Assembly (NCBI RefSeq): GCF_038002345.1
Contig: NZ_JBBOCJ010000001.1
Span: 1,984,001 to 2,048,000 of the forward strand
Source of the DNA: Paenibacillus sp. FSL M7-0420
Lineage (GTDB): Bacteria; Bacillota; Bacilli; Paenibacillales; Paenibacillaceae
Length of the DNA: 64,000 bases
Reading direction: 5' to 3'
The translations under genes were made by a program, and so were the position numbers. Below the pieces are notes generated by a model. That model did no database searches. It was not told the DNA's origin and saw nothing but the letters and a program-made list of their open reading frames with translations. Positions 16,454 to 25,735 of this stretch are shown here, in pieces. The stretch's first letter is position 1; the number at the start of each line of letters is the position of its first letter.

Positions 16454-18013
16454 ATGAGTATCAATGTATTGCTGGTTGACGATGAAGCGATTGATCTGGA
16501 ATGGCTGCGGCGCAGAGTGCTGGCCAGCCCGCTGGATCTTGCAGTGGTAGGAACGGCGAACAGCGGCTTCAATGCGCTTAAGATCATGGAACAGGAGCGG
16601 GTGGATATCATCCTGTCCGATATACGGATGCCCATTATGACGGGGACGGAATTCGCGCGCCGGGCGAAGGTAATCCATCCAAAGGTCAAAATTGTCTTCA
16701 TCAGCGGCCATGAGGATTTCAGCTATGCCAAGGAAGCGATTGAGATCAATGCCTCAGGTTATTTATTGAAGCCTGTGGAAGACAAGGATCTCTACGACAT
16801 GCTGGAATCTCTGTCTGCTGCTCTGGAGCAGGAACGGGAGAAGAACCGCTCCTTCACAGAGGCACTGTCTCTGGTGAACAAGGAGCTGATTCTGCGCTGG
16901 TTCGAGGATGCATCACCTGAGCCGGCGGAGCAGCATCTGCGCAGTGCCCTGAATCCGCTGCTCATGAAGGGGGCGGCTGCAGCAATTATTGAGATCGATG
17001 ATCTGGAATGGAAAATGCGCGACCTGTCTGAGGAGGATGCGCGTGTCAAGACGCGGCAGATGGCCGGACTGATTAGAGCATTCGTAGAGAGCACCCAGCT
17101 GGGAACACTGATCCCCGTCCATCATCACCGGTTCGTCATTCTGTGCAGCCTTCCGCAGGACAGCTTCCTCAGTCTGCTGGACGAGCTGATTAAGCAGATG
17201 GCCGGGAGCTCACCCTGCACCTTAACCATCGGGGTCGGGCGCTACGCCCAGGATGAGGCGGGGCTGCATGAATCCTATCAGCAGGCAACGGCTGCACTCA
17301 GTGCGAAGTGGCTGCTGGGCAAGAACCGGCTGATCCGCGATAATCTGGAGTCCTCCCCGCGCGGGACGCCGGGGGCAAGGATTGAACAGACCGTTGTGCA
17401 GCTGCTGGAGGCTATCATCCAGTACGATCTGGTGGCGATTGACGATCATCTGCTGGAGCTGTTCACGAATGCCGGCAAGAAGGATGTCTATGAGCTGATT
17501 ATCCGGATCACCTCCAAGCTGCATGCGGACCTGCAGCAGCAGAATGAGAATCTGTATGAGCTGCTCCAGTGGGAGTCCCATCAGCCGGACATCCTGTTCC
17601 AGTTCGAGACAATTCACGATATCCTGTCGTGGATGAGGCGGAGATTCTTCGAGCTGTCGGAGCTGCTGTATGTGAAGCGGCAGCGGCAGAAGCGCAAGCT
17701 GATCGACGAGATTATGAATTATGTGGAGGAGAATCTGGAGAAGAAGATCACGCTGAAGGAGGTAGCCGCCCACTTCGACTTCACCCCGAATTATCTGGGC
17801 TTCCTGTTCAAGGAAGAGTATGGGGTTCCCTTCAGCGAGTATGTTAACGAACGCAAGACAGGCAGAGTGTTCGAGCTGCTCGGTGATCCAACGCTTAAGA
17901 TCTATGAGATAGCCGAACGGATGGGCTATAAGAATATTATCTATTTCAACCGGCAGTTCAAGCAGATCACCGGCATGACGCCTGGGGAATACCGCAAGAA
18001 GCAGAAAATCTAA
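16454..18013 (+). CDS. YesN-type response regulator (REC plus AraC helix-turn-helix)
   Basis: This is a 519-residue regulator. The receiver is at 1-120, with phospho-acceptor D56 in ILSDIRMP and the conserved Lys in LLKPVED. A long linker of unknown fold spans 130-400. The AraC DNA-binding domain occupies the last about 100 residues (ITLKEVAAHFDFTPNYLGFLF and IAERMGYKNIIYFNRQFKQ). ACAGGAGGAC precedes the ATG. It is the partner of the upstream kinase. The likely targets are the permease-binding protein genes that follow and its own promoter, where TTGTGCTA repeats lie. A strong terminator separates it from the permease genes, so those need their own promoter. Confidence 0.92.
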   Translation: MSINVLLVDDEAIDLEWLRRRVLASPLDLAVVGTANSGFNALKIMEQERVDIILSDIRMPIMTGTEFARRAKVIHPKVKIVFISGHEDFSYAKEAIEINASGYLLKPVEDKDLYDMLESLSAALEQEREKNRSFTEALSLVNKELILRWFEDASPEPAEQHLRSALNPLLMKGAAAAIIEIDDLEWKMRDLSEEDARVKTRQMAGLIRAFVESTQLGTLIPVHHHRFVILCSLPQDSFLSLLDELIKQMAGSSPCTLTIGVGRYAQDEAGLHESYQQATAALSAKWLLGKNRLIRDNLESSPRGTPGARIEQTVVQLLEAIIQYDLVAIDDHLLELFTNAGKKDVYELIIRITSKLHADLQQQNENLYELLQWESHQPDILFQFETIHDILSWMRRRFFELSELLYVKRQRQKRKLIDEIMNYVEENLEKKITLKEVAAHFDFTPNYLGFLFKEEYGVPFSEYVNERKTGRVFELLGDPTLKIYEIAERMGYKNIIYFNRQFKQITGMTPGEYRKKQKI

Positions 18014-18027
18014 GTTGATGATTACCA

Positions 18028-18072
18028 AACGTTGCCAGTCCTGATTTCCAAATCAGAGGCAACGTTTTTTGT
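18028..18072 (+). terminator. Terminator of the first kinase-regulator operon
   Basis: AACGTTGCC...GGCAACGTT arms plus inner CTGATTT/AAATCAG form a long hairpin, followed by TTTTTTGTTTTTTT. Confidence 0.85.
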
Positions 18073-18160
18073 TTTTTTGGAAAGTATATATTTAAACGGA
18101 TCGTTGAAAAAGTATTACTTTTAGTTGATAGCCCTAATCCACACCGGAAGGACGCTTATT

Positions 18161-18166
18161 TATAAT
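18161..18166 (+). promoter_or_regulatory. Likely -10 box of the first transporter operon
   Basis: TATAAT lies 40 bp before the permease ATG in an AT-rich stretch. There is no good -35 box, which suits an activator-dependent promoter. The AAGTATTACTTTTAG stretch upstream could hold the regulator site. Confidence 0.4.
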
Positions 18167-18205
18167 AAGGCTATAGAGAAATGGGAATGGGAAAGGGGAT
18201 TCAAG

Positions 18206-19132
18206 ATGAAACAGAAACAACACGGATTCTGGGATGACGTCAAGAAATACAGATCCTTGCTTCTTATGCTGACACCGGCAGTATTGTTCTTTCTGCTATT
18301 TGCTTATCTGCCCATGTCGGGCATAGTGCTGGCATTCAAGCAATTTGATTATACGGGCGGGGTATTCGGCAGTCCGTGGAACGGGCTGGATAACTTCAAA
18401 TTCTTCATAGATTCCGGTGACGCCTGGCGCGTAACCCGAAATACAGCGCTATATAATATCGCATTCATCGTTGTGAACAACGTCCTTCAGATCTTCGCAG
18501 CGATCCTGCTGTTCGAGGTAGCGGGCAAATGGTTCCGCAAGCTGACCCAAACGGTATTGTTCCTGCCTTATTTCATCTCCTGGGTTGTTGTGGGCGCGAT
18601 TGCGTACAATCTGTTCAACTTCGATGTAGGTACGGTCAATGTGCTGCTGAAGGGACTGGGGATGCAGCCAATCGATATTTATAATACGGCAGCCTACTGG
18701 CCGTTCATTCTGGTCGTCGTATCTGCGTGGAAGACACTGGGTTACGGAACGATCATGTATCTGGCCGCGATTACCAGCATTGACACCGAGATGTATGAAG
18801 CCGCTGAAATTGACGGCGCGAATATATTCCAGCGTATTATGAAAATTACGGTTCCGAACCTGATGCCGACCGTCATCATTCTGGTGCTGCTGGCGATCGG
18901 TAATATCTTCCGCGGAGACTTCGGGATGTTCTACAATATGGTCGGCAACAACGGCCTGCTGTTCTCATCCACAGACGTAATCGACACCTTCGTCTTCCGC
19001 TCGCTGACCACATCCAATGAAATCGGAATGTCTGCGGCAGCCGGCTTCTACCAATCTCTGCTCGGCTTCGCAACTATCATGCTGGCCAACTATGCAGTAC
19101 GCCGATACGACAAGGATCGCGCTCTATTCTAG
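18206..19132 (+). CDS. Sugar ABC transporter permease, LplB type
   Basis: This 308-residue membrane protein has six helices and the EAA loop EAAEIDGANIFQRIMKITVPNLMPT, which docks the ATPase. The N-terminal MLTPAVLFFLLFAYLPMSGIVLAFK is typical of the LplB branch, the permeases of CUT1 uptake systems for complex carbohydrates. The true start is ATG 18206 (GGAAAGGGGATTC in front). The longer in-frame ATG/GTG region upstream overlaps the promoter. It is followed 19 bp later by its YtcP-type partner. No ATPase gene is nearby, so a shared MsmX-type ATPase is presumed. Confidence 0.92.
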   Translation: MKQKQHGFWDDVKKYRSLLLMLTPAVLFFLLFAYLPMSGIVLAFKQFDYTGGVFGSPWNGLDNFKFFIDSGDAWRVTRNTALYNIAFIVVNNVLQIFAAILLFEVAGKWFRKLTQTVLFLPYFISWVVVGAIAYNLFNFDVGTVNVLLKGLGMQPIDIYNTAAYWPFILVVVSAWKTLGYGTIMYLAAITSIDTEMYEAAEIDGANIFQRIMKITVPNLMPTVIILVLLAIGNIFRGDFGMFYNMVGNNGLLFSSTDVIDTFVFRSLTTSNEIGMSAAAGFYQSLLGFATIMLANYAVRRYDKDRALF

Positions 19133-19151
19133 GACAAGGAGGTAATGCCCG

Positions 19152-20081
19152 ATGAGTTCAACCACTGCTAATATTCAATCACCGGAAGTACGCAGAAAGT
19201 CTGCAGGCCGGGACAAAATGGTACTATCCATAATCGGATACGTAACCCTAACGGTACTGGCTATCTTCTGTATCTTCCCGTTCATTCTGGTGATCTCTTC
19301 CTCTCTGAGTGAAGAGAGCGCGATTATCGAGAAAGGGTTCCAGATCTTCCCGACCGCCTTCTCGACAGAGGCGTACAGCCTGCTGTTCAAGTATCCGGCT
19401 GAGATGCTCAGAGCGTATGGCGTGACGATCTCCGTTACAGCCATCGGTACTATTGTCGGATTGTTCCTGACGTCAATGACAGCCTACGTGCTGTCCCGGA
19501 GAGATTTCAAATGGCGCAGCCGCTTCTCCTTCTTCTTCTTCTTCACTACATTGTTCAGCGGCGGTCTGGTTCCATGGTATCTGATGATCATCAACTATCT
19601 GCATCTGAAGGATACGCTTCTGGTACTGATTCTGCCGATGATGATGAACGTCTTCTATATTATTGTCATGAAGTCCTTCATGAGCAGCATCCCGGATGCG
19701 ATTACAGAATCTGCCAAAATTGACGGAGCCGGCGATTTCCGGATCTTCATGCAGCTGATTGTGCCGTTGTCCAAGCCCGCCCTGGCGACCATTGGTCTGT
19801 TCATTGCCTTGGCCTACTGGAATGACTGGTATAACGCATTGCTCTTCATCTCCAAGTCGGAGCTGATGCCGCTGCAGTATTATCTCTACAAAATGTTAGG
19901 CAATATGGATGGAATGCGTAAGGCGATGATGGCTTCCGGTGCGGTGGTCAACACGGACCTGCCAACCGAAAGTCTGAAGATGGCCATGACGATTGTGGCT
20001 ACAGGGCCGATCCTGCTGGCGTATCCGTTCATCCAGAAGTATTTTGTAACAGGACTTACGATTGGCGCAGTCAAAGGATGA
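19152..20081 (+). CDS. Sugar ABC transporter permease, YtcP/LplC type
   Basis: This 309-residue protein has six helices and the EAA loop ESAKIDGAGDFRIFMQLIVPLSKPA. The C-terminal YFVTGLTIGAVKG is characteristic of the second permease of CUT1 systems. It pairs with the LplB-type permease 19 bp upstream and with the binding lipoprotein 66 bp downstream, forming the membrane channel of one importer. AAGGAGGTAATG provides a strong ribosome site. The presence of YtcP rather than MsmG-type sequence separates this importer from the second transporter of the window (24.9-26.6 kb). Confidence 0.92.
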   Translation: MSSTTANIQSPEVRRKSAGRDKMVLSIIGYVTLTVLAIFCIFPFILVISSSLSEESAIIEKGFQIFPTAFSTEAYSLLFKYPAEMLRAYGVTISVTAIGTIVGLFLTSMTAYVLSRRDFKWRSRFSFFFFFTTLFSGGLVPWYLMIINYLHLKDTLLVLILPMMMNVFYIIVMKSFMSSIPDAITESAKIDGAGDFRIFMQLIVPLSKPALATIGLFIALAYWNDWYNALLFISKSELMPLQYYLYKMLGNMDGMRKAMMASGAVVNTDLPTESLKMAMTIVATGPILLAYPFIQKYFVTGLTIGAVKG

Positions 20082-20147
20082 TCACAGGGTAACCTGGTTA
20101 TCAATAAAAGACTTAAGCAACTATTACTTAAGGGGGAAATATCGGTC

Positions 20148-21722
20148 ATGATGAACAAGAAAAAGAAACTGACAGTAACGCTTGCAACAATGATGGCGCT
20201 TGGAACGGTCCTCAGTGCCTGCGGCGGCAATAATAACGCTAACACAGGAGCGGAGGCCACTAAGGCTCCGGCGGCATCGGAAGGCGCAACAAATTCCGGC
20301 GCTCCGGACACCTCCAAAGAAGTGAAGCTCAAAATGATTCTGCTTGGGCCACAGCCCGGGGATTATGACAAGGTCTTCGGAGAGCTGAACACCAAGCTAA
20401 AGGAAAAAATCAATGCTACTGTAGAAACCGAATTCCTCGACTGGTCTGACTGGACCCAGAAATACCCGCTGAAATTCGCAGCGAATGAAGACTTCGATCT
20501 CGTATATACAGCGAACTGGGCCTTCTATAACGATCAGGCGCTGAAGGGCGGATTCCTGGAGCTAACGGATGATATGCTGACCAAATACATGCCACAGACC
20601 TGGGAAGCGATGCCGAAAGTGAACTGGCAGCAAGCCAAGGTGGACGGCAAACTCTACATGGTTCCTAACAACAATGTTGAAGTAACCGACAAAGTGGTGC
20701 TGTACCGTGAGGATCTGCGCAAAAAGCATAACCTGCCGGAAATCAACAGTCCTGAATCGTACGCGACTTACTTGAAGGCGATTGCCAAGGACGAAAAAGG
20801 GATTACTGCCTATGGAGCCAAGCCGGCGGACGGCTGGAAATTCCATGAGCTGGATCAGACGCTGCTGGAGCAGAACAACAACTTCAACCTGGTAGATGCA
20901 AGTCTGCTGCCGCTGGCGTACAAGCTGGATGATGCATCCGGTAAAGTCTTCAATATCTATGACACACCGGAATTCACTTCCCTGCTTCAATATTACAAAG
21001 ACCTGGCCGATAACGGTGCGTGGTCGAAGAACGTAGTCAGCAACAAAAACGATGTATGGCAGGATGTGAAAGCAGGCAAGGTATCCTCCTATGCACACAA
21101 TCTGGGTACTGTAGCTGCTAACCTGGCTGAAATGCGCCGTGACAAACCGGATGTGGAGCTGGGCATTGCCGACCTTACGCCGGACAAGAAGAAAATTGCT
21201 GCGATCTCGACGCAGAACGGGATGTCGGTTCATGCAACCTCCAAGAATCCTGAGCGCGCACTGATGCTGCTCGATCTGCTGCAGAATGACAAGGAAATTC
21301 ACGACTTGACTATGTACGGCATCGCCGGAAGCAACTACAATCCGGAAGGTGACAAGAAATTCACAGCTGGTCCTGCTGCTGCTAACTACACGGGCTTCTC
21401 GAACTGGGGCTGGAACTCCCCGCTGAACCGTCAGGATGCAGCGTATCCTAAGGAAGCGGACGATATGTTCAACACTTGGCAGTCCAGCATCTATCACTTC
21501 CCGCTGGAAACCTTCGTCTTCGACACTACGCCAGTGAAGAACGAAGTGGCTAACATCGGTAACGTGATGCTGCGTTATGCGATTCCGCTGGAGTATGGAC
21601 TGATCGATGATCTGGCGAAAGGCCAGGCAGACCTGATCAAGCAGCTGAAATCAGCTGGTCTGGATAAGGTGCAGACTGAAATGCAGAAACAAATCGATGA
21701 TTTCCTTGCAGCGCAAAAATAA
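20148..21722 (+). CDS. Sugar ABC transporter substrate-binding lipoprotein with DUF3502 tail
   Basis: This 524-residue exported lipoprotein has a signal peptide with lipobox TVLSAC. The Cys is at about residue 25 and is followed by a Gly/Asn/Ala-rich linker. The rest is a type-1 sugar-binding fold, and the last about 140 residues (from YHFPLETFVFDTTPVKNEVANI) match DUF3502, common in binding proteins for large carbohydrates in Paenibacillus. AAGGGGG precedes the ATG pair at 20148/20151. It delivers the substrate to the two permeases upstream. The following GH35 gene suggests that a galactose-containing oligosaccharide is taken up and cut in the cell. Confidence 0.92.
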   Translation: MMNKKKKLTVTLATMMALGTVLSACGGNNNANTGAEATKAPAASEGATNSGAPDTSKEVKLKMILLGPQPGDYDKVFGELNTKLKEKINATVETEFLDWSDWTQKYPLKFAANEDFDLVYTANWAFYNDQALKGGFLELTDDMLTKYMPQTWEAMPKVNWQQAKVDGKLYMVPNNNVEVTDKVVLYREDLRKKHNLPEINSPESYATYLKAIAKDEKGITAYGAKPADGWKFHELDQTLLEQNNNFNLVDASLLPLAYKLDDASGKVFNIYDTPEFTSLLQYYKDLADNGAWSKNVVSNKNDVWQDVKAGKVSSYAHNLGTVAANLAEMRRDKPDVELGIADLTPDKKKIAAISTQNGMSVHATSKNPERALMLLDLLQNDKEIHDLTMYGIAGSNYNPEGDKKFTAGPAAANYTGFSNWGWNSPLNRQDAAYPKEADDMFNTWQSSIYHFPLETFVFDTTPVKNEVANIGNVMLRYAIPLEYGLIDDLAKGQADLIKQLKSAGLDKVQTEMQKQIDDFLAAQK

Positions 21723-21739
21723 CAGAATAAGCTTACGGG

Positions 21740-21772
21740 CTGCTCCAAAGCAATAGCTTTGGGGCAGTTTTT
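21740..21772 (+). terminator. Terminator after the binding-protein gene
   Basis: CTGCTCCAAAGC and GCTTTGGGGCAG pair around AATA and are followed by TTTTTT. Confidence 0.8.
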
Positions 21773-21831
21773 GTGAAATTATAGGTATAGGTTATATACG
21801 GATCATACATTATGGCAAAGGAGCAATTTCA

Positions 21832-24186
21832 ATGAAATATACGATTCAGGCCCTAAGGGCCGCCAAAGAGATCTACCCATCCACCCTGCGTCTGGGCGGG
21901 AGCAATCCCCAAGGGGATGAGATCCGCTTCACGAATTATTATATGGAGATCAGCGGCAAGCCTTATTTCGCCATCTGCGGTGAATTCCATTATTCACGGT
22001 ATCCCGAAGCGGATTGGGGGAGTGAAATCGCCAAGATGAAGCTGTCCGGCATCAATGTGGTGGCGACCTATATCTTCTGGAATCATCATGAAGAGGTGGA
22101 AGGGGAATTCGAATGGGCGGGCAACCGCAATCTCCGGAGATTCGTGGAGCTGTGCCGGGATAATGGCCTATACGTCATCCTGCGTGTCGGTCCGTTCTGT
22201 CATGGCGAGGTCCGTAACGGCGGACTGCCGGACTGGCTGTTCGGCCGGGAATTCGATGTGCGCTCCAATGACGAGGGCTACCTGAAGTATGTGAACCGCC
22301 TGTTCAAGGAGATCGGCAATCAGGCCGATGGGCTGATGTTCAAGGATGGCGGACCGGTGATTGGAATTCAGCTGGAGAATGAGCTGAATGCTGCGGCCGC
22401 TCTCTGGGAAGAGACCGCCAAGCAGGGTGACGAATATCTCAGCGGCGGAGCGAGCGGTGAAGCGGGATCAGAGCATATGCGTCTGCTTAAGCAGTATGCG
22501 GTGGATTCCGGTCTGATCGCTCCGATCTATACCAGCACCGGCTGGGGCGAGGCGCCGTTCCTGGAGGATGAGGTGCTTCCGCTCTACGGAGGGTATGCCT
22601 ATACTCCGTGGAGCATCAGTGACCCGAATCAGGTACAGAAGCCGACGCCGGAATACGTATTCGTGAACTTCCATGATGACAAGGCGCCGGGCGGCGAATT
22701 CAATCCGCCGTATGCGCGGACGAAATACCCGTTCGCCTGCTGTGAGATGGGCGGCGGGATGCAGACCTGGTATCTGTCCCGGTTCCAGGTGGAGCCGGAA
22801 AGTGTCATCGCCATGACCTTAATGAAGCTTGCCGGAGGCTGCAACTTCATCGGGTATTATATGTTCCATGGCGGAACCAATCCGGTGGGAAGAACGGGAT
22901 ACCTGAATGAAAGCACTACGCCGAAGCTGACCTATGACTTCCAGGCGCCGATTGGTGAATTCGGCCAGATCCGTGAGTCAAATCACCTGCTTCGTCCGCT
23001 TCATTATTTCCTGCGCCGGTTCGCAGACCGGCTTGCACCGATGGCAACTGTGCTTCCTGAAGGGGCAGAAGCAGTTACGCCGGAGGATGCGCACACACTG
23101 CGTTATGCAGTCCGCACGGACGGCAAGGCTGGCTTCCTGTTCGTCAATAATTATCAGGACCATGTGGAGATGGATACGCACGAGGAGGTTGTGTTTGCGG
23201 TAGAACTGGGAGAGGAGACGCTACGCTTCCCGCAGCGCAGCAAGCTGACGGTTCAGCCCAAGGCTTCCTTCCTGCTGCCGTTCAACTTCGCGCTGGATGG
23301 TCTTAATCTTAAGGCTGCCACGGCCCAGCCTGTTACGGCTATTGAAACGGAGGAAGCAGCCACCTACTTCTTCTCTATGCCAGAGGGCGTCGACGCTGAG
23401 TTCCAGATTGACGCAGATGCCGGTATTCTGGAGGTGAGCGCGGAGACCGGAGACGTAGCAGAGAATGGCGGCTATAATGTGCTGATTCCGCATGACCAAT
23501 CCTCCATGATCGTAATCAGACGAGACGGAGCGCGAGAAGTCCGTATCTACGCAATGAGTGCCTCTGAAGCCGCGACTCTGTGGGAGCTTGAGGAGAACGG
23601 CTGCAGCCGCATCATCTTCTCACCGGCTCCTCCGGTTCAGACCCCGGGCGGATTGGAATTCATCAGCCAGGGACATCATGCATTCACATTCCGTGAATAC
23701 ACAGGCGGAGCAGAGACGGCAACGCAGTGGAATACGGCACAGGCTGATGCTACGGTCAGCGGACGTAAAGAGGACTGGTTCCAGGCTTATGAGGTACAGG
23801 TACCGCAGAAGGAAATCACGGTTACGATGCGCCGGATTCAGGACCACAAGGTTGTCCTCCAGTTACCTGAGGAAATCCTGGAGAGCACGGAAGAAGTCCT
23901 GCTGAGCATTGATTATACAGGGAATGTGGGCTATGCCTTCGCTGCCGGGCAGCTGTTCCACGACCATTTCTATAACGGCTTGCCGTGGGAGATCGGCCTA
24001 TCCCGGTTCCGGGAGGTACTGCGCCGGGGCGAGATCGTTCTGGAAACGACACCTCGCCGGACAGGTGCTGTTAAGCTGGCCGACGATGCCGCCATGGCTG
24101 TGGAGAAGGTATTCGAGGGCGAAGCCGTTGCCGTGTTCCATAGTGTGACCGCTACGCCGGTGTACCGGATCGGGCTTAGACGGTAA
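21832..24186 (+). CDS. GH35 beta-galactosidase
   Basis: This 784-residue glycoside hydrolase has the N-terminal GH35 barrel with the expected motifs: GEFHYSRYP, ATYIFWNHHE, and ENELN with acid/base E184. The presumed nucleophile is E305 in CCEMGGGMQ, and YYMFHGGTNP follows it. Residues from about 400 onward are beta-rich accessory domains. There is no signal peptide, so it acts inside the cell on imported beta-galactosides. AAAGGAGC precedes the ATG. It follows the first ABC operon and is separated from it by a terminator, so it has its own promoter. Together, kinase, regulator, importer and hydrolase form a beta-galactoside utilisation locus. Confidence 0.93.
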   Translation: MKYTIQALRAAKEIYPSTLRLGGSNPQGDEIRFTNYYMEISGKPYFAICGEFHYSRYPEADWGSEIAKMKLSGINVVATYIFWNHHEEVEGEFEWAGNRNLRRFVELCRDNGLYVILRVGPFCHGEVRNGGLPDWLFGREFDVRSNDEGYLKYVNRLFKEIGNQADGLMFKDGGPVIGIQLENELNAAAALWEETAKQGDEYLSGGASGEAGSEHMRLLKQYAVDSGLIAPIYTSTGWGEAPFLEDEVLPLYGGYAYTPWSISDPNQVQKPTPEYVFVNFHDDKAPGGEFNPPYARTKYPFACCEMGGGMQTWYLSRFQVEPESVIAMTLMKLAGGCNFIGYYMFHGGTNPVGRTGYLNESTTPKLTYDFQAPIGEFGQIRESNHLLRPLHYFLRRFADRLAPMATVLPEGAEAVTPEDAHTLRYAVRTDGKAGFLFVNNYQDHVEMDTHEEVVFAVELGEETLRFPQRSKLTVQPKASFLLPFNFALDGLNLKAATAQPVTAIETEEAATYFFSMPEGVDAEFQIDADAGILEVSAETGDVAENGGYNVLIPHDQSSMIVIRRDGAREVRIYAMSASEAATLWELEENGCSRIIFSPAPPVQTPGGLEFISQGHHAFTFREYTGGAETATQWNTAQADATVSGRKEDWFQAYEVQVPQKEITVTMRRIQDHKVVLQLPEEILESTEEVLLSIDYTGNVGYAFAAGQLFHDHFYNGLPWEIGLSRFREVLRRGEIVLETTPRRTGAVKLADDAAMAVEKVFEGEAVAVFHSVTATPVYRIGLRR

Positions 24187-24205
24187 AGAAGTAACTAAGT
24201 AACTT

Positions 24206-24280
24206 CATCGCCCCATGGCCCATTCGCCCCCGTGGACCATCCGCCCCGTGGACCATCGTCCCATGGACATCGCCCCATTG
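24206..24280. repeat. Imperfect 15-17 bp tandem repeat, about five units
   Basis: Units of the form CATCGCCCCATGGAC and CCGCCCCGTGGACCAT follow each other with single-base changes in length. It starts 20 bp after the GH35 stop codon. Confidence 0.6.
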
Positions 24281-24369
24281 CTTTCGCAGGGAGGCTGGTG
24301 CGGTACTTCGCGGTTCTATGCGGACTGGGAGGCCCTTATTAGTCCTGAAAAGGCTGGATTCGCCGAACT

Positions 24370-24450
24370 TGCGGACTCAGAAGACCTTAAGCTGCTTATT
24401 TGCAGTCATTGCAGGCCCGAAATTGCAAAATAAGTGCTTCTGAGTCCGCA
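24370..24450. repeat. Inverted repeat with TGCGGACTCAGAAG arms
   Basis: TGCGGACTCAGAAG (24370-24383) and its exact complement CTTCTGAGTCCGCA (24437-24450) enclose 53 bp. An inner pair, CTTATTTGCA and TGCAAAATAAG, would extend the hairpin. A third partial copy, TGAGTCCGCA preceded by AAATAAGGTCATC, lies at 24478-24500, and a weaker one near 24318. Confidence 0.65.
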
Positions 24451-24647
24451 GGCGCGAAAAACAGGGCAATATCAGCGAAATAAGGTCATCTGAGTCCGCA
24501 TCTCCTGGGGGAATCCGGGATGGGTGGCAGGTGGTGCGTAGATTTTGCTAATTCAGAAGTGACTGCGAACGTCTAATTTTTAAGTTGGTTGGAAATTTTT
24601 TTGAATTTGGTTGTGAACTACTTATTGTTTTATAAAACGATTCAAGG

Positions 24648-24789
24648 GTGAAGGAGCGGAGGGGATTTTGGAACTGGAGGAGCGAATAGCGTCCGCCTTT
24701 AGGTTTGATTTCTACTGCGGCCAGCAGTTTGAATCGGGAAATCCAAACCTAACACAGCGGCCGGAAGTCCAAAATCACCGCAGTGACGT
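24648..24789 (+). repeat. Dispersed repeat A, copy 1
   Basis: This is about 140 bp. Its inner part reads TTTCTACTGCGGCCAGCAG...AATCGGGAAATCCAAAC. The same sequence occurs in opposite orientation at 31877-32017. Together they bracket the second sugar transporter locus. Confidence 0.75.
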
Positions 24790-24814
24790 TTAGACCCGCA
24801 ATCAAAACAGAAAC

Positions 24815-24850
24815 AGGCACGGCCCAAGCGAATTCGCTCAGGCCGTGCCT
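24815..24850 (-). terminator. Terminator of the minus-strand permease operon
   Basis: AGGCACGGCC and GGCCGTGCCT form a strong stem with inner AGCG/CGCT. Read on the minus strand it is followed by GTTTCTGTTTT. Confidence 0.75.
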
Positions 24851-24898
24851 TTCTTTATTTCCAGCTGGTAAAAGAGAAGGGAGAGGCGCAGGTTAGCA

Positions 24899-25735
24899 TC
24901 ACCCCTTAACCGCCCCAGCTACAACGCCCTTCACAATGTATTTCTGCAGGAAGATGAATACCACGATCGAAGGAAGCACTGCCATTACCATAGCGGTCAT
25001 GGCATACTGCCAGTCCGAGGTATACTGGCCCACGAAGGTGTAAGCCGCCAGCGTTAACGTCTTCGTCTCCGGCGAACCATTGACCATCAATAGCGGGAGC
25101 AGGAAGTCATTCCAGATCCACATGACATCGATGATGACAATAGTCGTGGTGACCGATTTCAGCAGCGGGAAGATCACGCTGAAGAACAGGCGGAAGCCGG
25201 AAGCGCCGTCAATCGTCGCACTCTCGTCAATCTCTGTCGGGATACCCTTCACGAAGCCGTGATAGATGAACACCGCCAGCGGAGCGCCGAAGCCCCAATA
25301 CAGCAGACCCAGTCCCCAGGTGCTCTCCGACAGGTTGAGGTTCTTGGCGGTCTGGAGGACCGTGAGCATGATCGACTGGAACGGGATCAGCATCGGCATA
25401 ATGCACAGGAAGTACAGGACACCGCTCCATCTGGTCTTGGTCCGGGCCAGCTTATAGGCGGCGATGGAGGAGATGAATACAATACCGAGCAGGCCGACAC
25501 CGGTAATGATGAAGTTGTTCAGGAACAGACGCGGATAGTTGATGAACTCCCAGACATAGGCGTAGTTGCTGAAGGTCAGCTTCTGCGGGAGGGCGATGAC
25601 ATCGGTCATGACCTCGCCGAAGCTTTTGAGCGAATTGATGATGGTTAGAAACAGCGGATACAGGAATAGCAGAGACAAGAGGACCAGAATAACCTCCAGG
25701 ATGATCTTGCCTGCCTTGTTGTGTTTGGTTGTCAT
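24899..25735 (-). CDS. Sugar ABC transporter permease, MsmG/AraQ type
   Basis: This 278-residue protein has six helices and the EAA loop DESATIDGASGFRLFFSVIFPLLKS. The end, QKYIVKGVVAGAVKG, is typical of MsmG/AraQ permeases in importers for small oligosaccharides. Its ATG overlaps the stop of the upstream permease gene (TAATG), so the two are translationally coupled. It closes the minus-strand operon and is followed by a strong hairpin terminator. The substrate-binding lipoprotein of the same system is encoded at 30456 on the other strand. The ATPase is absent from the locus. Confidence 0.92.
   Translation of the reverse strand: MTTKHNKAGKIILEVILVLLSLLFLYPLFLTIINSLKSFGEVMTDVIALPQKLTFSNYAYVWEFINYPRLFLNNFIITGVGLLGIVFISSIAAYKLARTKTRWSGVLYFLCIMPMLIPFQSIMLTVLQTAKNLNLSESTWGLGLLYWGFGAPLAVFIYHGFVKGIPTEIDESATIDGASGFRLFFSVIFPLLKSVTTTIVIIDVMWIWNDFLLPLLMVNGSPETKTLTLAAYTFVGQYTSDWQYAMTAMVMAVLPSIVVFIFLQKYIVKGVVAGAVKG

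Larger units (their letters stand above)
24187..24814. other. Non-coding interval rich in repeats
   Basis: Between the GH35 gene and the minus-strand transporter there is no supported gene. It holds a short tandem repeat, a long inverted repeat and one copy of a dispersed repeat (listed separately). The 72-codon frame at 24215 runs through the tandem repeat and has no ribosome site. Confidence 0.7.

Noticed and set aside
24215-24433. 72-codon open frame
   Set aside because: It runs through the tandem repeat and half of the inverted repeat, has no ribosome site and does not look like a protein.
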